From the NCBI GenBank assembly GCA_918797485.1, contig CAKKNE010000003.1, positions 868,001 through 932,000 on the forward strand: a stretch of 64,000 bases of DNA. The letters run 5' to 3'. Each line of letters opens with the position of its first letter. The stretch's first letter is position 1. The notes beneath the pieces were generated by a model, which made no database searches, was not told the origin of the DNA, and saw only the letters and a list, made by a program, of their open reading frames with translations. This DNA is from Pelagomonas calceolata. Lineage: Eukaryota > Sar > Pelagophyceae > Pelagomonadales > Pelagomonadaceae. Made by a program: the position numbers and the translations under genes. Below, piece by piece: positions 1 through 8,998 of this stretch.

Positions 1-16
1 CTATAATCCGCGCGTG

Positions 17-763
17 ATGGCGTTCCGTGCCACAAGAGTGCTCACGAGGCATGCTCGACAACGTAGCTCGAGCGTAATTGCACAGCTTCCACGTGTAACG
101 AGGAGTGCCACCAGCACCACAGGTGGCATCACCCAGCGGTTTTGCACGCCGACGCGGCGCGCATTCGGCGCTGGCGGCCTCAGCGGCAGCGGACCGCCCG
201 GCGCACACACGGACGCCTCCGCATCGCGCCGCTCGTTCGGCGCGGGAAGCATCGGCGGCCGACCGCGCGACGACGACGACGACGACGACGCGAAATCAAT
301 GAGACGGCAGAAGTTTGATGCTTTCGTAGAACGCGGCAAGGAGCGGCTCGGCCCCGAGCGCGTCGAGCGCCTCGAGCGACTGAACGAGAAACGCAAGGTC
401 CACGCGGCCTACGTCCGAGAGGCCGGCAAGGGCTCGGAGCTGTCCATGAGCGAGCGCATGAAGCGGCTCGTGTCGGCTTACGGGCCCTTGGCGCTCGGCT
501 TCCACGTCACTACCGAGGTTGTTGTTTGTGGCCTCTTCTATTTAGCCGTGGACCACGGCCTGGACGTGGGCGCGCTCCTGCGGGTGGTTGAATCGATGAC
601 GGGCACAGACATGTCTACAGTCGTGTCTTCCGGCGCCGGGACCCTTGGAGTGGCCTACGCGCTCACGGTGGCGCTGACGGGCATCCCGCGGACGTTTCTC
701 ACCATCGCGGCGACGCCGTACATCGCGCGGAAGCTCGGCTGGCGGCCCAAGAAGGATGTATGA
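17..763 (+). CDS. DUF1279 (FAM210-like) mitochondrial membrane protein
   Basis: A 248-residue protein. The first 50 residues are rich in Arg, Ser and Thr with almost no acidic residues, as in a mitochondrial presequence, and an Asp run (seven in a row) follows at about residue 91. From about residue 150 the sequence matches the DUF1279 pattern known from human FAM210A/B: an entry motif YGPLALGFHV, a hydrophobic segment containing GLFYLAVDHGLDV, and a second segment GTLGVAYALTVALTGIPRTF. FAM210 proteins sit in the inner mitochondrial membrane and affect mitochondrial protein synthesis; the exact role here is unknown. The frame also opens at a GTG at 14, but the ATG at 17 is preferred. Upstream sequence is cut by the window edge, so a longer N-terminus is possible. 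Confidence 0.8.
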   Translation: MAFRATRVLTRHARQRSSSVIAQLPRVTRSATSTTGGITQRFCTPTRRAFGAGGLSGSGPPGAHTDASASRRSFGAGSIGGRPRDDDDDDDAKSMRRQKFDAFVERGKERLGPERVERLERLNEKRKVHAAYVREAGKGSELSMSERMKRLVSAYGPLALGFHVTTEVVVCGLFYLAVDHGLDVGALLRVVESMTGTDMSTVVSSGAGTLGVAYALTVALTGIPRTFLTIAATPYIARKLGWRPKKDV

Positions 764-767
764 AGCG

Positions 768-831
768 ACGCCGTCGACGCGAGGCGCCGAAAAAAAGGCC
801 GTTGATGCGGCGGCGAACGCCGTCGACGGGG
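768..831. repeat. two copies of the GCCRTCGACG motif between convergent genes
   Basis: The 131-nt gap between two convergent genes holds GACGCCGTCGACGCGAGG at 768 and AACGCCGTCGACGGGG at 816. They belong to a dispersed motif family that recurs in intergenic DNA and introns across the window. Function unknown. Confidence 0.6.
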
Positions 832-894
832 CACATAACTGTTGTGGTTGTCTAGAAATTAGTACGCCACCGCTCTAGATCGGGGCTCGGATCC

Positions 895-1482
895 TCAGAG
901 GCTGGGCCACTTGAGCGACCCGACGTCGACGGACTGCAAATCGGAAGCGGAGGGCGTCTGCTTCGTGTCCAAGTACAGCTTGCCCGCGCGCGCGCCCGAG
1001 ATGACGACCACGGAGATGAGCACGGCGAAGATGTCCGTCGGGATGGAAAAGATCTTGAACGTGAGGAGCATGCCCACCAAGGCGCCCACGGCCGCGCCCG
1101 GCAGCGCCGTCTCGATGCAGGCGCCGTACGAGTCCGCCGGCCGCGAGTACGCGTCCGTCGACGGCGCCGCGGCGAACCAGCCCAGCGCGAAGACCACAGC
1201 CCCGTAGACGCCCGCGAACAGCAAGCCGCAGAAGGCCGCGGCGGCGACGTCGATGAGCGCGCGCTCCTGGTTGTCCTTGAGGACGTCCAGGTTCTTCGAG
1301 CCGAAGGCCTTGGCGCTGTCGAGGTCCAGGTCGCCGACCTTCTCCTGGACGAGTTTGGCGACGTCCTCGGGCTTCTCCAACCCGAGCTTGTCGAGGGGGT
1401 TGTTGGCCAGAGGGGCGAGGCGCGTCGGGCGCGGGCCGACGAAGGCCGCGGCGGTGCCGACGAGGGCGAGCTTCGACCACAT
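895..1482 (-). CDS. plastid-targeted four-helix membrane protein, unknown function
   Basis: A 195-residue protein. The N-terminus reads as a short signal peptide ending in AAAFVGPRP, which resembles the heterokont bipartite plastid leader (ASA|FAP type, cleavage before Phe), followed by an Arg-containing transit region. A soluble stretch (LDKLGLEKPEDVAKLVQEKV...) precedes hydrophobic segments at about 85-110, 130-150 and 155-175, so several membrane spans are likely, presumably in thylakoid or envelope. No named family recognised. The stop codon faces the preceding gene across 131 nt. Plastid location is an inference from the leader. Confidence 0.75.
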   Translation of the reverse strand: MWSKLALVGTAAAFVGPRPTRLAPLANNPLDKLGLEKPEDVAKLVQEKVGDLDLDSAKAFGSKNLDVLKDNQERALIDVAAAAFCGLLFAGVYGAVVFALGWFAAAPSTDAYSRPADSYGACIETALPGAAVGALVGMLLTFKIFSIPTDIFAVLISVVVISGARAGKLYLDTKQTPSASDLQSVDVGSLKWPSL

Positions 1483-2100
1483 CGTCTGTCTTTGGCGCTA
1501 TGTGCTAGACCTGCGCGCGCGATCCTTTTCAGCGTCTGGCGTCGAGCGGCGCGACGCGTTCGCGGCGTAGTTGTGTGTCTGCTGCTGCCGGGCAATGCGT
1601 CTCGTCCCGGCGTCTGCGTCCGCGGCGCGGGCCGGCGTTTCGCCCAGTGACTATGACTCGATGTGTGTTGGCTGCTGCCAGACGGCGGGTCGGCGGCGCG
1701 GTTTAATCGGCTACGCCCTAGCCGCGGCTCCTGAGATGGCGCCAAGGCAGCAGCTGCCCTCCAGCTCGCTCGCATAGCATCGCTGAGCACTGCCGCCGCG
1801 CGAGGGCCAGCACACATGTCTAGGCAATGCGTCCGAGGCTGAATTTGCTTCTGGCGCTGGATTCCTGCCTCGTGGTCGGGCTTTATGAGGCGGAGAGTCT
1901 GATCAAATCCAGCAATTAATTAATGGATTTAGCGTTTCGAAGAGACCTCAACGCACCCGTTGCGAGGTCTTCGGGGACCTTGGCAGGTCCGTCGTACGGG
2001 TAAGCAACAGCCGAACTCCCGAAATTAAGAAACACAGACGCCGCGCGGTCCGCGCCCGGCGCCCGTCTAGAATACGCCATCGACGCGCCATATACAAAAC
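1483..2100. other. 618-nt intergenic region with three consecutive hairpins
   Basis: This is the upstream region of the 895-1482 gene and the downstream flank of the next gene, also on the minus strand. No convincing protein: the open frames are Arg/Ala-rich shadows. It contains a CAGCAGCTGCC-type tract near 1750, the hairpin cluster listed separately, and one GCCATCGACGCGCC motif at 2075. Confidence 0.5.
1905..1991. other. candidate structured RNA: three back-to-back hairpins
   Basis: Three inverted repeats follow one another. AAATCCA (1905-1911) pairs with TGGATTT (1924-1930) around an AT-rich loop. CGAAGAGACCTCAACG (1938-1953) pairs with CGTTGCGAGGTCTTCG (1958-1973), with a 2-nt bulge on each side. 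GGACC (about 1976) pairs with GGTCC (about 1987). They lie outside any gene in otherwise unstructured DNA. No match to tRNA, U1, U2, U4, U5 or U6 landmarks was recognised. It could be a small non-coding RNA or a 3'-end or regulatory structure; strand unknown. Confidence 0.4.
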
Positions 2101-3417
2101 TTATATCTTACCCACCATTCCCTCGTAAAACTCCTGCTTCTCGCCCGAGTCCGTGGAAGGCACGGCCAGCTCCACTTTCACGACGAAGTCCCCCCGCTCG
2201 TCCGACGGTCCTGAATCCTCGACATCAAAGTGCCGGAAGCCCCTTTGCGACACGCGCAGCTCCGTTCCTGGGGGAGAGGGTTCCGTCCGGTTGAAGACAA
2301 TTAACGACCCATCTAAGTGCTCCACGACGCGCTGAAAGCCGAAGACCATCTCAGCCGCGTCTACTTTTTCCACAACAACTAAATCATCTCCCGTACGCGT
2401 GAAGTTCTCGTGTTCCTCAACATGCACTCGCAAAACAAGTGGACCGGGCTCGAGCTGCGCCCGGAGTTGCCCGCGTTCCGGTTCTAGTTTAGTTTCACCT
2501 AGACCTTCTCGTCGCAAGGTCCAGCCGTCTTGGACACCCTCAGGTAGAGCGATGGAGAACCAGCGTTCCTCGGATTGTAACCGAGCACCGCCACATCCAA
2601 CACAAGCATGTTCTGGGAGCCACGTCTCGCCCCACCCCCCACACTTGCCGCACTTCGTCCTGCGACTTTCGCCGATTGACTCATTGTGGGGCCGCCACGT
2701 CGCGTGCCTCAAACCCGTGCCGAAGCACCGGTCGCACTGGATGATTTTCGCTGCAGGCGCGCCGAGACCACCACACACCGGACATTTTATACGTCTTTTC
2801 ACGGCGAACTTGACGAGCTTGCCTCCCTTATACGCTTCCAGTAAGTCCAACGTGACGTCCGCAAAAATCTCGGGGCCCGGGACCTTGTTCGCTGGAGAGA
2901 CCTCGGTCCGACTTCTTACATTACCTCGCGTGACTTGCAGGTCGAACGACGCCCCGACATCCCTTAATTCCGAAAAGCGCGCTCGTACGGGAAACTGCGG
3001 TTGGGGCTGGCAGTCCTGGATGCGCCACCGCTCCGACGCGACGTCTTCCGTGAGGGACGACGCCGAGATGGAAACAGCAGTCGTTTCTACGGGTGCGGAA
3101 GACGAGCCCTGCGTGAACTCGTCGACGAGCCGCCCCTGGTCCAGTCTTGCGCGCCAGACCGTCTTGGAGCAGCCCTCAGCTAAAATAGCCGCTCCCTTCG
3201 AGATCGGCGCCGCGTGTTTTATTTCTTCACCGCTCGACGACAGACGGTAGGTCTGCACTGGTAGCGAGCCGTCGTTCCAGATCTGGACCATTTCTGGCGG
3301 GTCGCACAAATCGGTAGCGGACCTGGCCTCTCGGGTGGCCAGGGGGCAGGGCCTCGCGGCGGCGGACGCGACGAGCGCTGCCGTTCCAAGCCTGCGGCGG
3401 CGGCGGCGGCGTGCCAT
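2101..3417 (-). CDS. J-domain-less DnaJ-type zinc-finger and substrate-binding protein
   Basis: A 438-residue protein with an Arg-rich start, a short hydrophobic stretch (LGTAALVASAAA) and no J domain. At about residues 210-290 it has four DnaJ-type Cys motifs: CPVCGGLG, CDRCFGTG, CGKCGGWG and CVGCGGAR, the zinc-binding central domain of type I DnaJ. The region from about 190 (DVTLDLLEAYKGGKLVKF) and the C-terminal half match DnaJ peptide-binding beta domains. Without the HPD J domain it cannot stimulate Hsp70 in the usual way, so a substrate-holding or redox chaperone role is inferred. The leader suggests secretory or organelle entry. The start is ATG and lies 460 nt from the divergent Sec14-like gene. 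Confidence 0.75.
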   Translation of the reverse strand: MARRRRRRRLGTAALVASAAARPCPLATREARSATDLCDPPEMVQIWNDGSLPVQTYRLSSSGEEIKHAAPISKGAAILAEGCSKTVWRARLDQGRLVDEFTQGSSSAPVETTAVSISASSLTEDVASERWRIQDCQPQPQFPVRARFSELRDVGASFDLQVTRGNVRSRTEVSPANKVPGPEIFADVTLDLLEAYKGGKLVKFAVKRRIKCPVCGGLGAPAAKIIQCDRCFGTGLRHATWRPHNESIGESRRTKCGKCGGWGETWLPEHACVGCGGARLQSEERWFSIALPEGVQDGWTLRREGLGETKLEPERGQLRAQLEPGPLVLRVHVEEHENFTRTGDDLVVVEKVDAAEMVFGFQRVVEHLDGSLIVFNRTEPSPPGTELRVSQRGFRHFDVEDSGPSDERGDFVVKVELAVPSTDSGEKQEFYEGMVGKI

Positions 3418-3876
3418 CGGTGCTATCGTCGTCTGTGGACCATCTCTAGGCTGCCCTTTCGACGAATGCGGCGCTCACAGAGTGCGGCGCCGGACCTGCC
3501 TGCCCAGCGCTTTCGACATGAACGCGGGGCTAAAATTTGGATTTGGAGGCCACAGGCAGATCGTTCCAAGATTCCGAAGGACTTCTGGGAGCGGGTCTGG
3601 CAAACGCGCTCTCCCGCTTTGCGACTTTGCGAGAGAGGCAGGCTTGGCATGCGGGCGTCGCGTCGCAGCGTTCAGCCAACGCGTTTCAGTGCTCGGCGAG
3701 CGGAACGCAGTCGCAGCAACACATATTGATCATTCGGACGTTTCTGGGCTCGGCAGCGACGCGTGCGCTGGAAACAACGCCTGCAGCACCAAGGGCTTGC
3801 AGGCGTTTTGCACCAATCGCCGCGAAGCGCGCGGTCCGAGCACGCTCACCGCCGCGAGACGCGGCCGCTGCAAACA
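3418..3876. other. 459-nt divergent intergenic region
   Basis: Divergent promoter region between the DnaJ-like gene and the PH-Sec14 gene. Overlapping short open frames here have no recognisable product. The GCTAGTGTCTTAC palindrome found in most other divergent regions was not seen. Confidence 0.4.
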
Positions 3877-5453
3877 ATGATCGCGTCGACGAGCGCCGCC
3901 GCCTGGGCGTTACTCCTCGTCAGCCTTTGTTATTGCGCCTACCGCCTCGTCCACTACCAGAACAGAGATAAACCGTTAGGACGAAGGGAGTCCGTACCTT
4001 TATCACAATTGGAGCACGCTTCTTTGAGAACAGTGGACACGGTCCACGCCCTCGCCGAGGAGCTGCCGGCCGTCGCCATCGACCAGGTGGTGCAAAAGGC
4101 GCAAATCCACGGCGACCAGCTCAAGCTGGGCGAGGCCTGCGGCGCGACGGCCGCAACCAAAGAAGGGCAGCTCGCGAAGCGCAGCACGAAGGGCCAGTGG
4201 CAAACTCGATACGTGGCTCTGTCGTCAACTCATTTGGTGTATGCGGCCTCGAAGAAGCAAAGGAAGCGGACGCGCTTCGCCTTACCCTTGGAGAACGTCA
4301 CGTCCGTCGCCGCGTGGCACGATGCTGATAGTTTCGTCGTCACATCCGCAAGGGGAAATGAATTGACGCTCCGAGCGTCTTCCGTAACAATAGCTGATGA
4401 CTGGATGGCCGCCATCAGAGGAGCTGTGGAAAAGCGACGAAGGGACCGGCACGAGGTACTGAGCGAGGAGGACTATCTAGATGCGTCGGAACGGGCGAAG
4501 GTCGAGGCTTTACGGGTAAGGTGCAAGGACGACCCTTCATTGCAGAGGGACCACTTGTTGGAAGATGCGAATCTCGTACGATTCGTAAGAGCGAGAGATG
4601 GGAATGTGAATAAAGCGGAGAAGATGCTCAGGGACCACGGGCAGTGGCGCGACGAGTATGGGTTTGGAGAGTTATTGGCTGCTGGGAAGACGCCGGAGGA
4701 CGCCTTTATAGAGAGATGGTGGCCGGATGGGTTGTTGGAGGGTTCGGACTTGAAGGGCAGACCAGTACAACTCATACGACTAGGCAAGGCCGACTTACCA
4801 GGAATAGAAAGAGAAGTAGGAAGAAAAAAATGGATCGAGTACTGCTGCCTGAAGAACGAGGCCCTGTTCGAAGAAATAAGAAGGCGCTGCCTCGCACAGA
4901 ACACCTTCGAGACCTCCGCACCGCTCATCATGGACATGAGAGATTTAGGTACGCACCACGCCTGGGGCGTGCCGTTGTTTAAGGCGATGCTCGACGTGAC
5001 CGAGCCGAACTTCCCGGAACGACTGAGCGCGACGTACATCGTGAACGCGCCGGCGGTCTTCTCCTGGTTGTACGGCATGGTCAAGGGTTTTTTGAATCCG
5101 GGCACGGCGGCGAAGGTGCAAGTTTTTGGGGCGTCCGACGATCACCTGAAGGCGCTGCTCGAGGTCATGCCCCTGGCGACGATACCCGTTGATTTGGGCG
5201 GGGAGGCGCCGTTGCCGAAGAACGTGTCCGTGGGCGGCACGGTGCGCGCGCGGCGTCCTTCTACCATGGGTGGCGTCGCGGCGATGGCGTGCGGGGATAG
5301 AAATATACCGTCACACAGGTTCCGAAGGGAGCGTTAGCGGACCTCCGGGGCACGCCCGGCGAGCCCGCCGTCGCCGTCGACCGGGCCGTCGCGGAGCCTG
5401 AACCCGAGACCTGGGGCGCCTACGACACGCGGGTGGCCGAGGGCGAAACGTAA
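3877..5453 (+). CDS. PH + CRAL-TRIO (Sec14-like) lipid-transfer protein, two exons
   Basis: Exon 1 is 3877-5241 and exon 2 is 5319-5453, joined across a 77-nt GT-AG intron in phase 0; 499 residues after splicing. An N-terminal membrane anchor (AWALLLVSLCYCAYRL) is followed by a PH domain at about 96-190 (GQLAKRSTKGQWQTRYVAL to ADDWMAAI), a CRAL-TRIO N-terminal helix bundle near 230-258 and the lipid-binding CRAL-TRIO domain at about 286-446 (VNAPAVFSWLYGMVKGFLNP). Without splicing the frame runs into a basic tail with a stop at 5337. Splicing restores a 44-residue acidic C-terminus beginning VPKGALADLRG. Family members move or sense phosphoinositides and other lipids between membranes. The neighbouring glutamate-cysteine ligase stop is 15 nt away, convergent. 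Confidence 0.8.
5242..5318 (+). other. intron in the PH-Sec14 gene
   Basis: The intron starts GTGCGCGCGC and ends CGTCACACAG. Removal joins codons for VSVGGT to VPKGAL. It contains GTCGCGGCGATGGCGTG, the same motif found in the two introners near 31 kb. No clear target-site duplication was seen. Confidence 0.7.
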
Positions 5454-5468
5454 GTCACAATACTTTCA

Positions 5469-7586
5469 TTACCCCTGGGCGCCCCGGAAGGGCCCGCGCC
5501 GCGCGTACCTAGCGAGCAATTCCCGCCGTTCTTCCTTGGTGGGGATTTTATCGGCGGAAAGACGCGTGTCCCAGGCCCCCGACCGCGTGATCGGCCGGAT
5601 CACTTGACCGCCCGTCAATTCCGGAGCCGGTCGCAGCCCCAGGCCCACGTCGTGCGCCGCGACGGCCAGATCCCGCGCGATCTTGGGCGAGACAATCGAG
5701 TCCTGCTGATACTCAGGATGTTCCGTGATAAACTTTCTGATCCAAGAAGCCCCCGTCACGGCCTCGCCCGAGGCCTTCTTCCGGACTAACTCGATATACG
5801 TCGACAACCTTGCAAGGGTATCACCGTCGCAGCCAATGTGATCCAGATACGCATAAGCTAATGGTGCCAAGCCGGGAAAATAGTCCCCCTTCCCGTCGAT
5901 AATTTCCAAGCAGGTCATCTCCTCAAACACATCATCGTCGTCGCCGCCGCAGCAGTTGACGAACTTTTGCGCTTCACTCACTTCGTTCGGGGCGAGTTGC
6001 CTCCGGAAGTAGAATTTCTCCGATGTTGCTGCGTTCATGCGTTGTGCTCTTCGCATATTGGCATCCACTCTACTAAGAGGTACATATAACGACAGATCAA
6101 ACGCTAAAATCACTCGCGTCACCAAAACCGTAAAAACGGAGAACGCGGCATTTTCAAAGTCCGTCAGTTGCACCTCCATCGGCCGAAATTCCGTGCGCCA
6201 GCCCGGCTCCCGTTCCGCTGGATTGGAATCAATACCGCCTATTCCTAGACCGGTGGGCGGCTTGAGTCGCACGGTGTTCCAGTTCGTACTCTGGAGGTTG
6301 TCGAAGTGGTCCGTGGCTGTGGTATCATCTACCTCCTCGATCAGACCCTCAAACAACACCAACGGATCTCGCACGAAGAGGTGGGCCACGTGCCGTGATA
6401 ACGCTTCGTCGACGCCGGCGGCCTTGAGTTTGTTATATGCTTGTTCATCAATCGGCGCGTCGACGTCGCAGAAGCGCCGGACCTGGCCCGCAGGGCCGTC
6501 GCACTCGAAGGCATATCTGCTTATAGAGGAATATCTTGATCGCGGGAGTTGTCTGACACCTGAGCCGGCTAGTCTATCATCACTGTCGGAGAGCCCGCGT
6601 CCGTCTTCCGCCGGCGTGCGGTCGTCCACCGACGCGGAAATGATGTCCCACCTCGCATCGGTAGCTGCTAGGACGCCCCGCCAGCACGGCGACGCCGCCG
6701 TCAACGCGAGCATGACGGGAGCTAGTGCCGCGAGTTGGTCATAACAATATCTAGCCTCTGTCGAGTCTCGCGCCTGGAACGTAACTTGCACGCAGCAGGC
6801 GCCCATGCCGTAGGCCATGGCGTCCAGGCCTTCTATGGTTGTGGGTGCGTCGCGCGGCGTCTTCGTATCCACAAACCGCGGCGGCCTAGCTCGTACATTT
6901 TCTCCTCCTCGCCGCGCCCTTATGTTCTTCGTTAACGTCGCGAATCGGGGATGGGGGTGGATGACGGCGTCCGGCACCGATTCAGACCGCGCCACGGGCC
7001 CGTTCGGCGCCAGGTCCGCACACCCCGTCGCGAAGTCGCCGACGCCGAACCCCGGAAACGTCACGAGCGTCGGGCAGATCTCGTCCTCGGCCAACTCCGA
7101 CAGTAGTCTCCTCCGTCGCAGGCGCATGTTCCGTTCGACCCGACACAGGTCGGCGGCGTACCCGCCGTACGGCCGCGACGGCGTCCCCTCGACCATCCAC
7201 CGCCCGTACTCGGGATGCCAGGCGCAGCCTTCCGTGCGATACGAATGCGCCTCCTCCTTCGTCGCGAGGGCGTCGCGGATCTCCGGGCCTCGCAAACTGA
7301 TCTTCGCTTGCTTATCCGTAACTCGGAGGATCGCGTACTCCACTTCATCGCCCCAGAGCAAGTCGTCGTCTCTTGTCAGCGTCTGGCTCCGGCGCCACAT
7401 CTCGATGAACTGGTCGATGCCATGTTCGCGGACGTACGCTAACCGGTCGAGAGCATCGGGCCAGTTTAGCGGCGTGCCCACGGTGAGGACGGCTTTGCGT
7501 TGAGTGAGTTTCGGCGCCGGGCTCGGTGGCGCCAGCAGGGCCGTCGCTACGTGCGCCGTGCACAGCGCCCAGGCGGCGCCGCGCAT
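5469..7586 (-). CDS. GCLC: glutamate-cysteine ligase, eukaryotic GCLC type
   Basis: A 705-residue protein that catalyses the first, ATP-dependent step of glutathione synthesis, joining glutamate and cysteine. The core begins at about residue 45 with TVGTPLNWPDALDRLAYVRE and continues with the family signature WGDEVEYAILRV, EGTPSRPYGGY, the FSxRY-type segment SSISRYAFECDG, FDNLQSTNWNTVRLKPPT and FRPMEVQLTDFENAAFSV. All are well kept compared with animal and plant-like GCLC (usual length about 640). A short hydrophobic leader (MRGAAWALCTAHVATALLAPP) could direct it to an organelle. The frame opens further upstream, but the ATG at 7586 fits the leader. A diverged GCTAGT palindrome lies 180 nt upstream of this start. 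Confidence 0.93.
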   Translation of the reverse strand: MRGAAWALCTAHVATALLAPPSPAPKLTQRKAVLTVGTPLNWPDALDRLAYVREHGIDQFIEMWRRSQTLTRDDDLLWGDEVEYAILRVTDKQAKISLRGPEIRDALATKEEAHSYRTEGCAWHPEYGRWMVEGTPSRPYGGYAADLCRVERNMRLRRRRLLSELAEDEICPTLVTFPGFGVGDFATGCADLAPNGPVARSESVPDAVIHPHPRFATLTKNIRARRGGENVRARPPRFVDTKTPRDAPTTIEGLDAMAYGMGACCVQVTFQARDSTEARYCYDQLAALAPVMLALTAASPCWRGVLAATDARWDIISASVDDRTPAEDGRGLSDSDDRLAGSGVRQLPRSRYSSISRYAFECDGPAGQVRRFCDVDAPIDEQAYNKLKAAGVDEALSRHVAHLFVRDPLVLFEGLIEEVDDTTATDHFDNLQSTNWNTVRLKPPTGLGIGGIDSNPAEREPGWRTEFRPMEVQLTDFENAAFSVFTVLVTRVILAFDLSLYVPLSRVDANMRRAQRMNAATSEKFYFRRQLAPNEVSEAQKFVNCCGGDDDDVFEEMTCLEIIDGKGDYFPGLAPLAYAYLDHIGCDGDTLARLSTYIELVRKKASGEAVTGASWIRKFITEHPEYQQDSIVSPKIARDLAVAAHDVGLGLRPAPELTGGQVIRPITRSGAWDTRLSADKIPTKEERRELLARYARRGPFRGAQG

Positions 7587-7765
7587 GTTGCAGAGCTCTG
7601 ACAGCCACTGAGTGCAAGTTGTTGCGGAGCTTTCTGGCAAGGGATGGACACCGACGGACTGCTGCGCCCGAGGCGACGGCGAAGCAGAGCCGGTCGGTGG
7701 GGTGTAACGACAATGGGTGTGCGAGCAATGCGGCACACCAAGCGAAGCGTGTCTTGCCCCGATTT

Positions 7766-7789
7766 GCTAGTATGTTACTGGACGTTAGC
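7766..7789. promoter_or_regulatory. GCTAGT-type palindrome (diverged copy)
   Basis: GCTAGTATGTTAC followed by GTTAGC, 24 nt in all, centred about 190 nt upstream of the GCLC start. It matches the window-wide promoter palindrome at most positions. The surrounding 7587-7987 region contains no gene. Confidence 0.5.
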
Positions 7790-7809
7790 GGCGACTCCCG
7801 AGCCGAGCA

Positions 7810-7883
7810 CCACGCCGCCTTACCACGCCGCCTTACCACGCCACCACGCCTTACCACGCCACCACGCCTTACCACGCCTTACC
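7810..7883. repeat. short tandem repeat of CCACGCC and CTTACCACGCC units
   Basis: About 74 nt of alternating 8-11 nt units (CCACGCC, GCCTTACCACG) in the 5' flank of GCLC. It is a minisatellite-like tract, probably length-variable between strains. Confidence 0.8.
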
Positions 7884-7987
7884 AATTCCACCGCCCCAGG
7901 GTGGTCTGTCGGAAACTGTCGGAATACGCAACCCCGCACGTGTCTTACCTGTACAGGTCGCTAGCGCACAGGAATCATCAACACAAC

Positions 7988-8872
7988 TTACCCGCCCGAC
8001 TCGGACGACCCGCCCGACGACGAGTCATCCGCATAGACCTCGTCCTCGTCGTCGTCGCCGCCGAAGACGACGTGGCTCGTGGCCTTCCTATCTATATCGA
8101 TCTTGAGCTTTTGTTGTTTGGGCCGCGGGCGCACGGGCGCCGGTAAAGCGCCGGCGGCCTCGCGCCACTTCCGCAGCGCCGCGTCCGCTTCTTTGGCGTG
8201 CTCTGCGTCCAATGCATCGTCGACGTCCAACAAAGGCACCTTCGCGCAATTCAAGCGGTCGCGCAGCGCCCTCAGTAAATCGCCCCGCGTCACCGACGAC
8301 ACGTCGCGGATTTTGAGCGCGGCTTCAGCCGAGGACCGGCCCTCCCCCGCCCGCGACACGACACATTTCTTCTTGCGGACGTCATCGGGACCCAATTCAA
8401 TGCGCCACTTCACGCCGACCTCCTCCCAGAAGGCCAGTTTCTGGCCCGGCGACTTTGTGTGGGTCCGGTCGACCCAGATGTCGAGCTTGGCGGCAGCCAA
8501 CAGCCGCTTGATGCGCTCGGCCTCGCCGACCACCGCCGCTTCTTCGCCCGGCCGCTGCCGCCAGAAGATGGGCACTATCACGACGTCGTGGGCCCGTCGA
8601 CTCGCGGCTTCCGCGTCTCTTGCATTTCGCTGTTTATTAAAGTCGTTCCTTCCTTTATCTTTGAACTCGCGTCGGCGCCAGGCGGCGCCGCTTCCATCAG
8701 CGCTTTTCGTGGGTTTCTCGTAGGTCGTGCCTTCTTTCTTGTGCTTCTTGCGCTGTTTTTTGGTGGGCGCGCCCTCGGCCTGGCGCTTGCGCGCGGCGGC
8801 CTGGGCCTCGCGCTGCTTCGCGCGGCGCGCGGCCTCGTCGGGGGGCACGGGGCCTTTCTTCTTCTTGGCCAT
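7988..8872 (-). CDS. stand-alone anticodon-binding (HGTP) domain protein
   Basis: A 294-residue protein. The first 95 residues are Lys/Arg/Ala-rich (MAKKKKGPVPPDEAARR...), like nucleolar or ribosome-associated proteins. Residues about 95-215 look like the class II tRNA synthetase anticodon-binding fold of ProRS type: VVIVPIFWR, ERIKRLLAAAKLDIWVDRT, SPGQKLAFWEEVGVKWRIELGPDD, then a strand with KCVVSRAGEG. There is no synthetase catalytic core. The C-terminus is acidic/Ser-rich (GGDDDEDEVYADDSSSGG). A role in binding tRNA or in translation is possible but not shown. ATG at 8872 is used; the frame also opens upstream inside a 62-nt direct repeat. Confidence 0.65.
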   Translation of the reverse strand: MAKKKKGPVPPDEAARRAKQREAQAAARKRQAEGAPTKKQRKKHKKEGTTYEKPTKSADGSGAAWRRREFKDKGRNDFNKQRNARDAEAASRRAHDVVIVPIFWRQRPGEEAAVVGEAERIKRLLAAAKLDIWVDRTHTKSPGQKLAFWEEVGVKWRIELGPDDVRKKKCVVSRAGEGRSSAEAALKIRDVSSVTRGDLLRALRDRLNCAKVPLLDVDDALDAEHAKEADAALRKWREAAGALPAPVRPRPKQQKLKIDIDRKATSHVVFGGDDDEDEVYADDSSSGGSSESGG

Positions 8873-8998
8873 TTTTTGCCTCGCGGCGGTGGCGTGCTGC
8901 TTGCTGCACACTGCACGGTGCCTGCAGCTCTCGCTTTTTGCCTCGCGGCGGTGGCGTGCTGCTTGCTGCACACTGCACGGTGCCTGCAGCTCTCGCTC
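8873..8998. repeat. perfect 62-nt tandem duplication in a 5' leader
   Basis: The unit beginning TTTTTGCCTCGCGGCGGTGG occurs twice with a 62-nt period (about 8873-8934 and 8935-8995), with no mismatch seen, immediately upstream of the 7988-8872 start codon. It includes GCA/TGC-rich sequence (GCTTGCTGCACACTGCACGG). The identity points to a recent duplication. Confidence 0.85.

Noticed and set aside
852-1817. Long Arg/Ser-rich open frame on the minus strand
   Set aside because: It is an out-of-frame shadow of the plastid protein at 895-1482; composition is typical of frame-shifted GC-rich coding sequence.
1900-2000. tRNA or known spliceosomal RNA
   Set aside because: No acceptor-stem closure, T-loop signature or U1-U6 landmark; only generic hairpins.
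6817-7503. 228-codon plus-strand open frame inside the glutamate-cysteine ligase gene
   Set aside because: Antisense shadow of a strongly conserved enzyme; no family resemblance of its own.
7938-7968. A second GCTAGT palindrome near 7940
   Set aside because: It has TGTCTTAC and GCTAGC, but the left arm is missing and the spacing differs; too weak to list as a copy.
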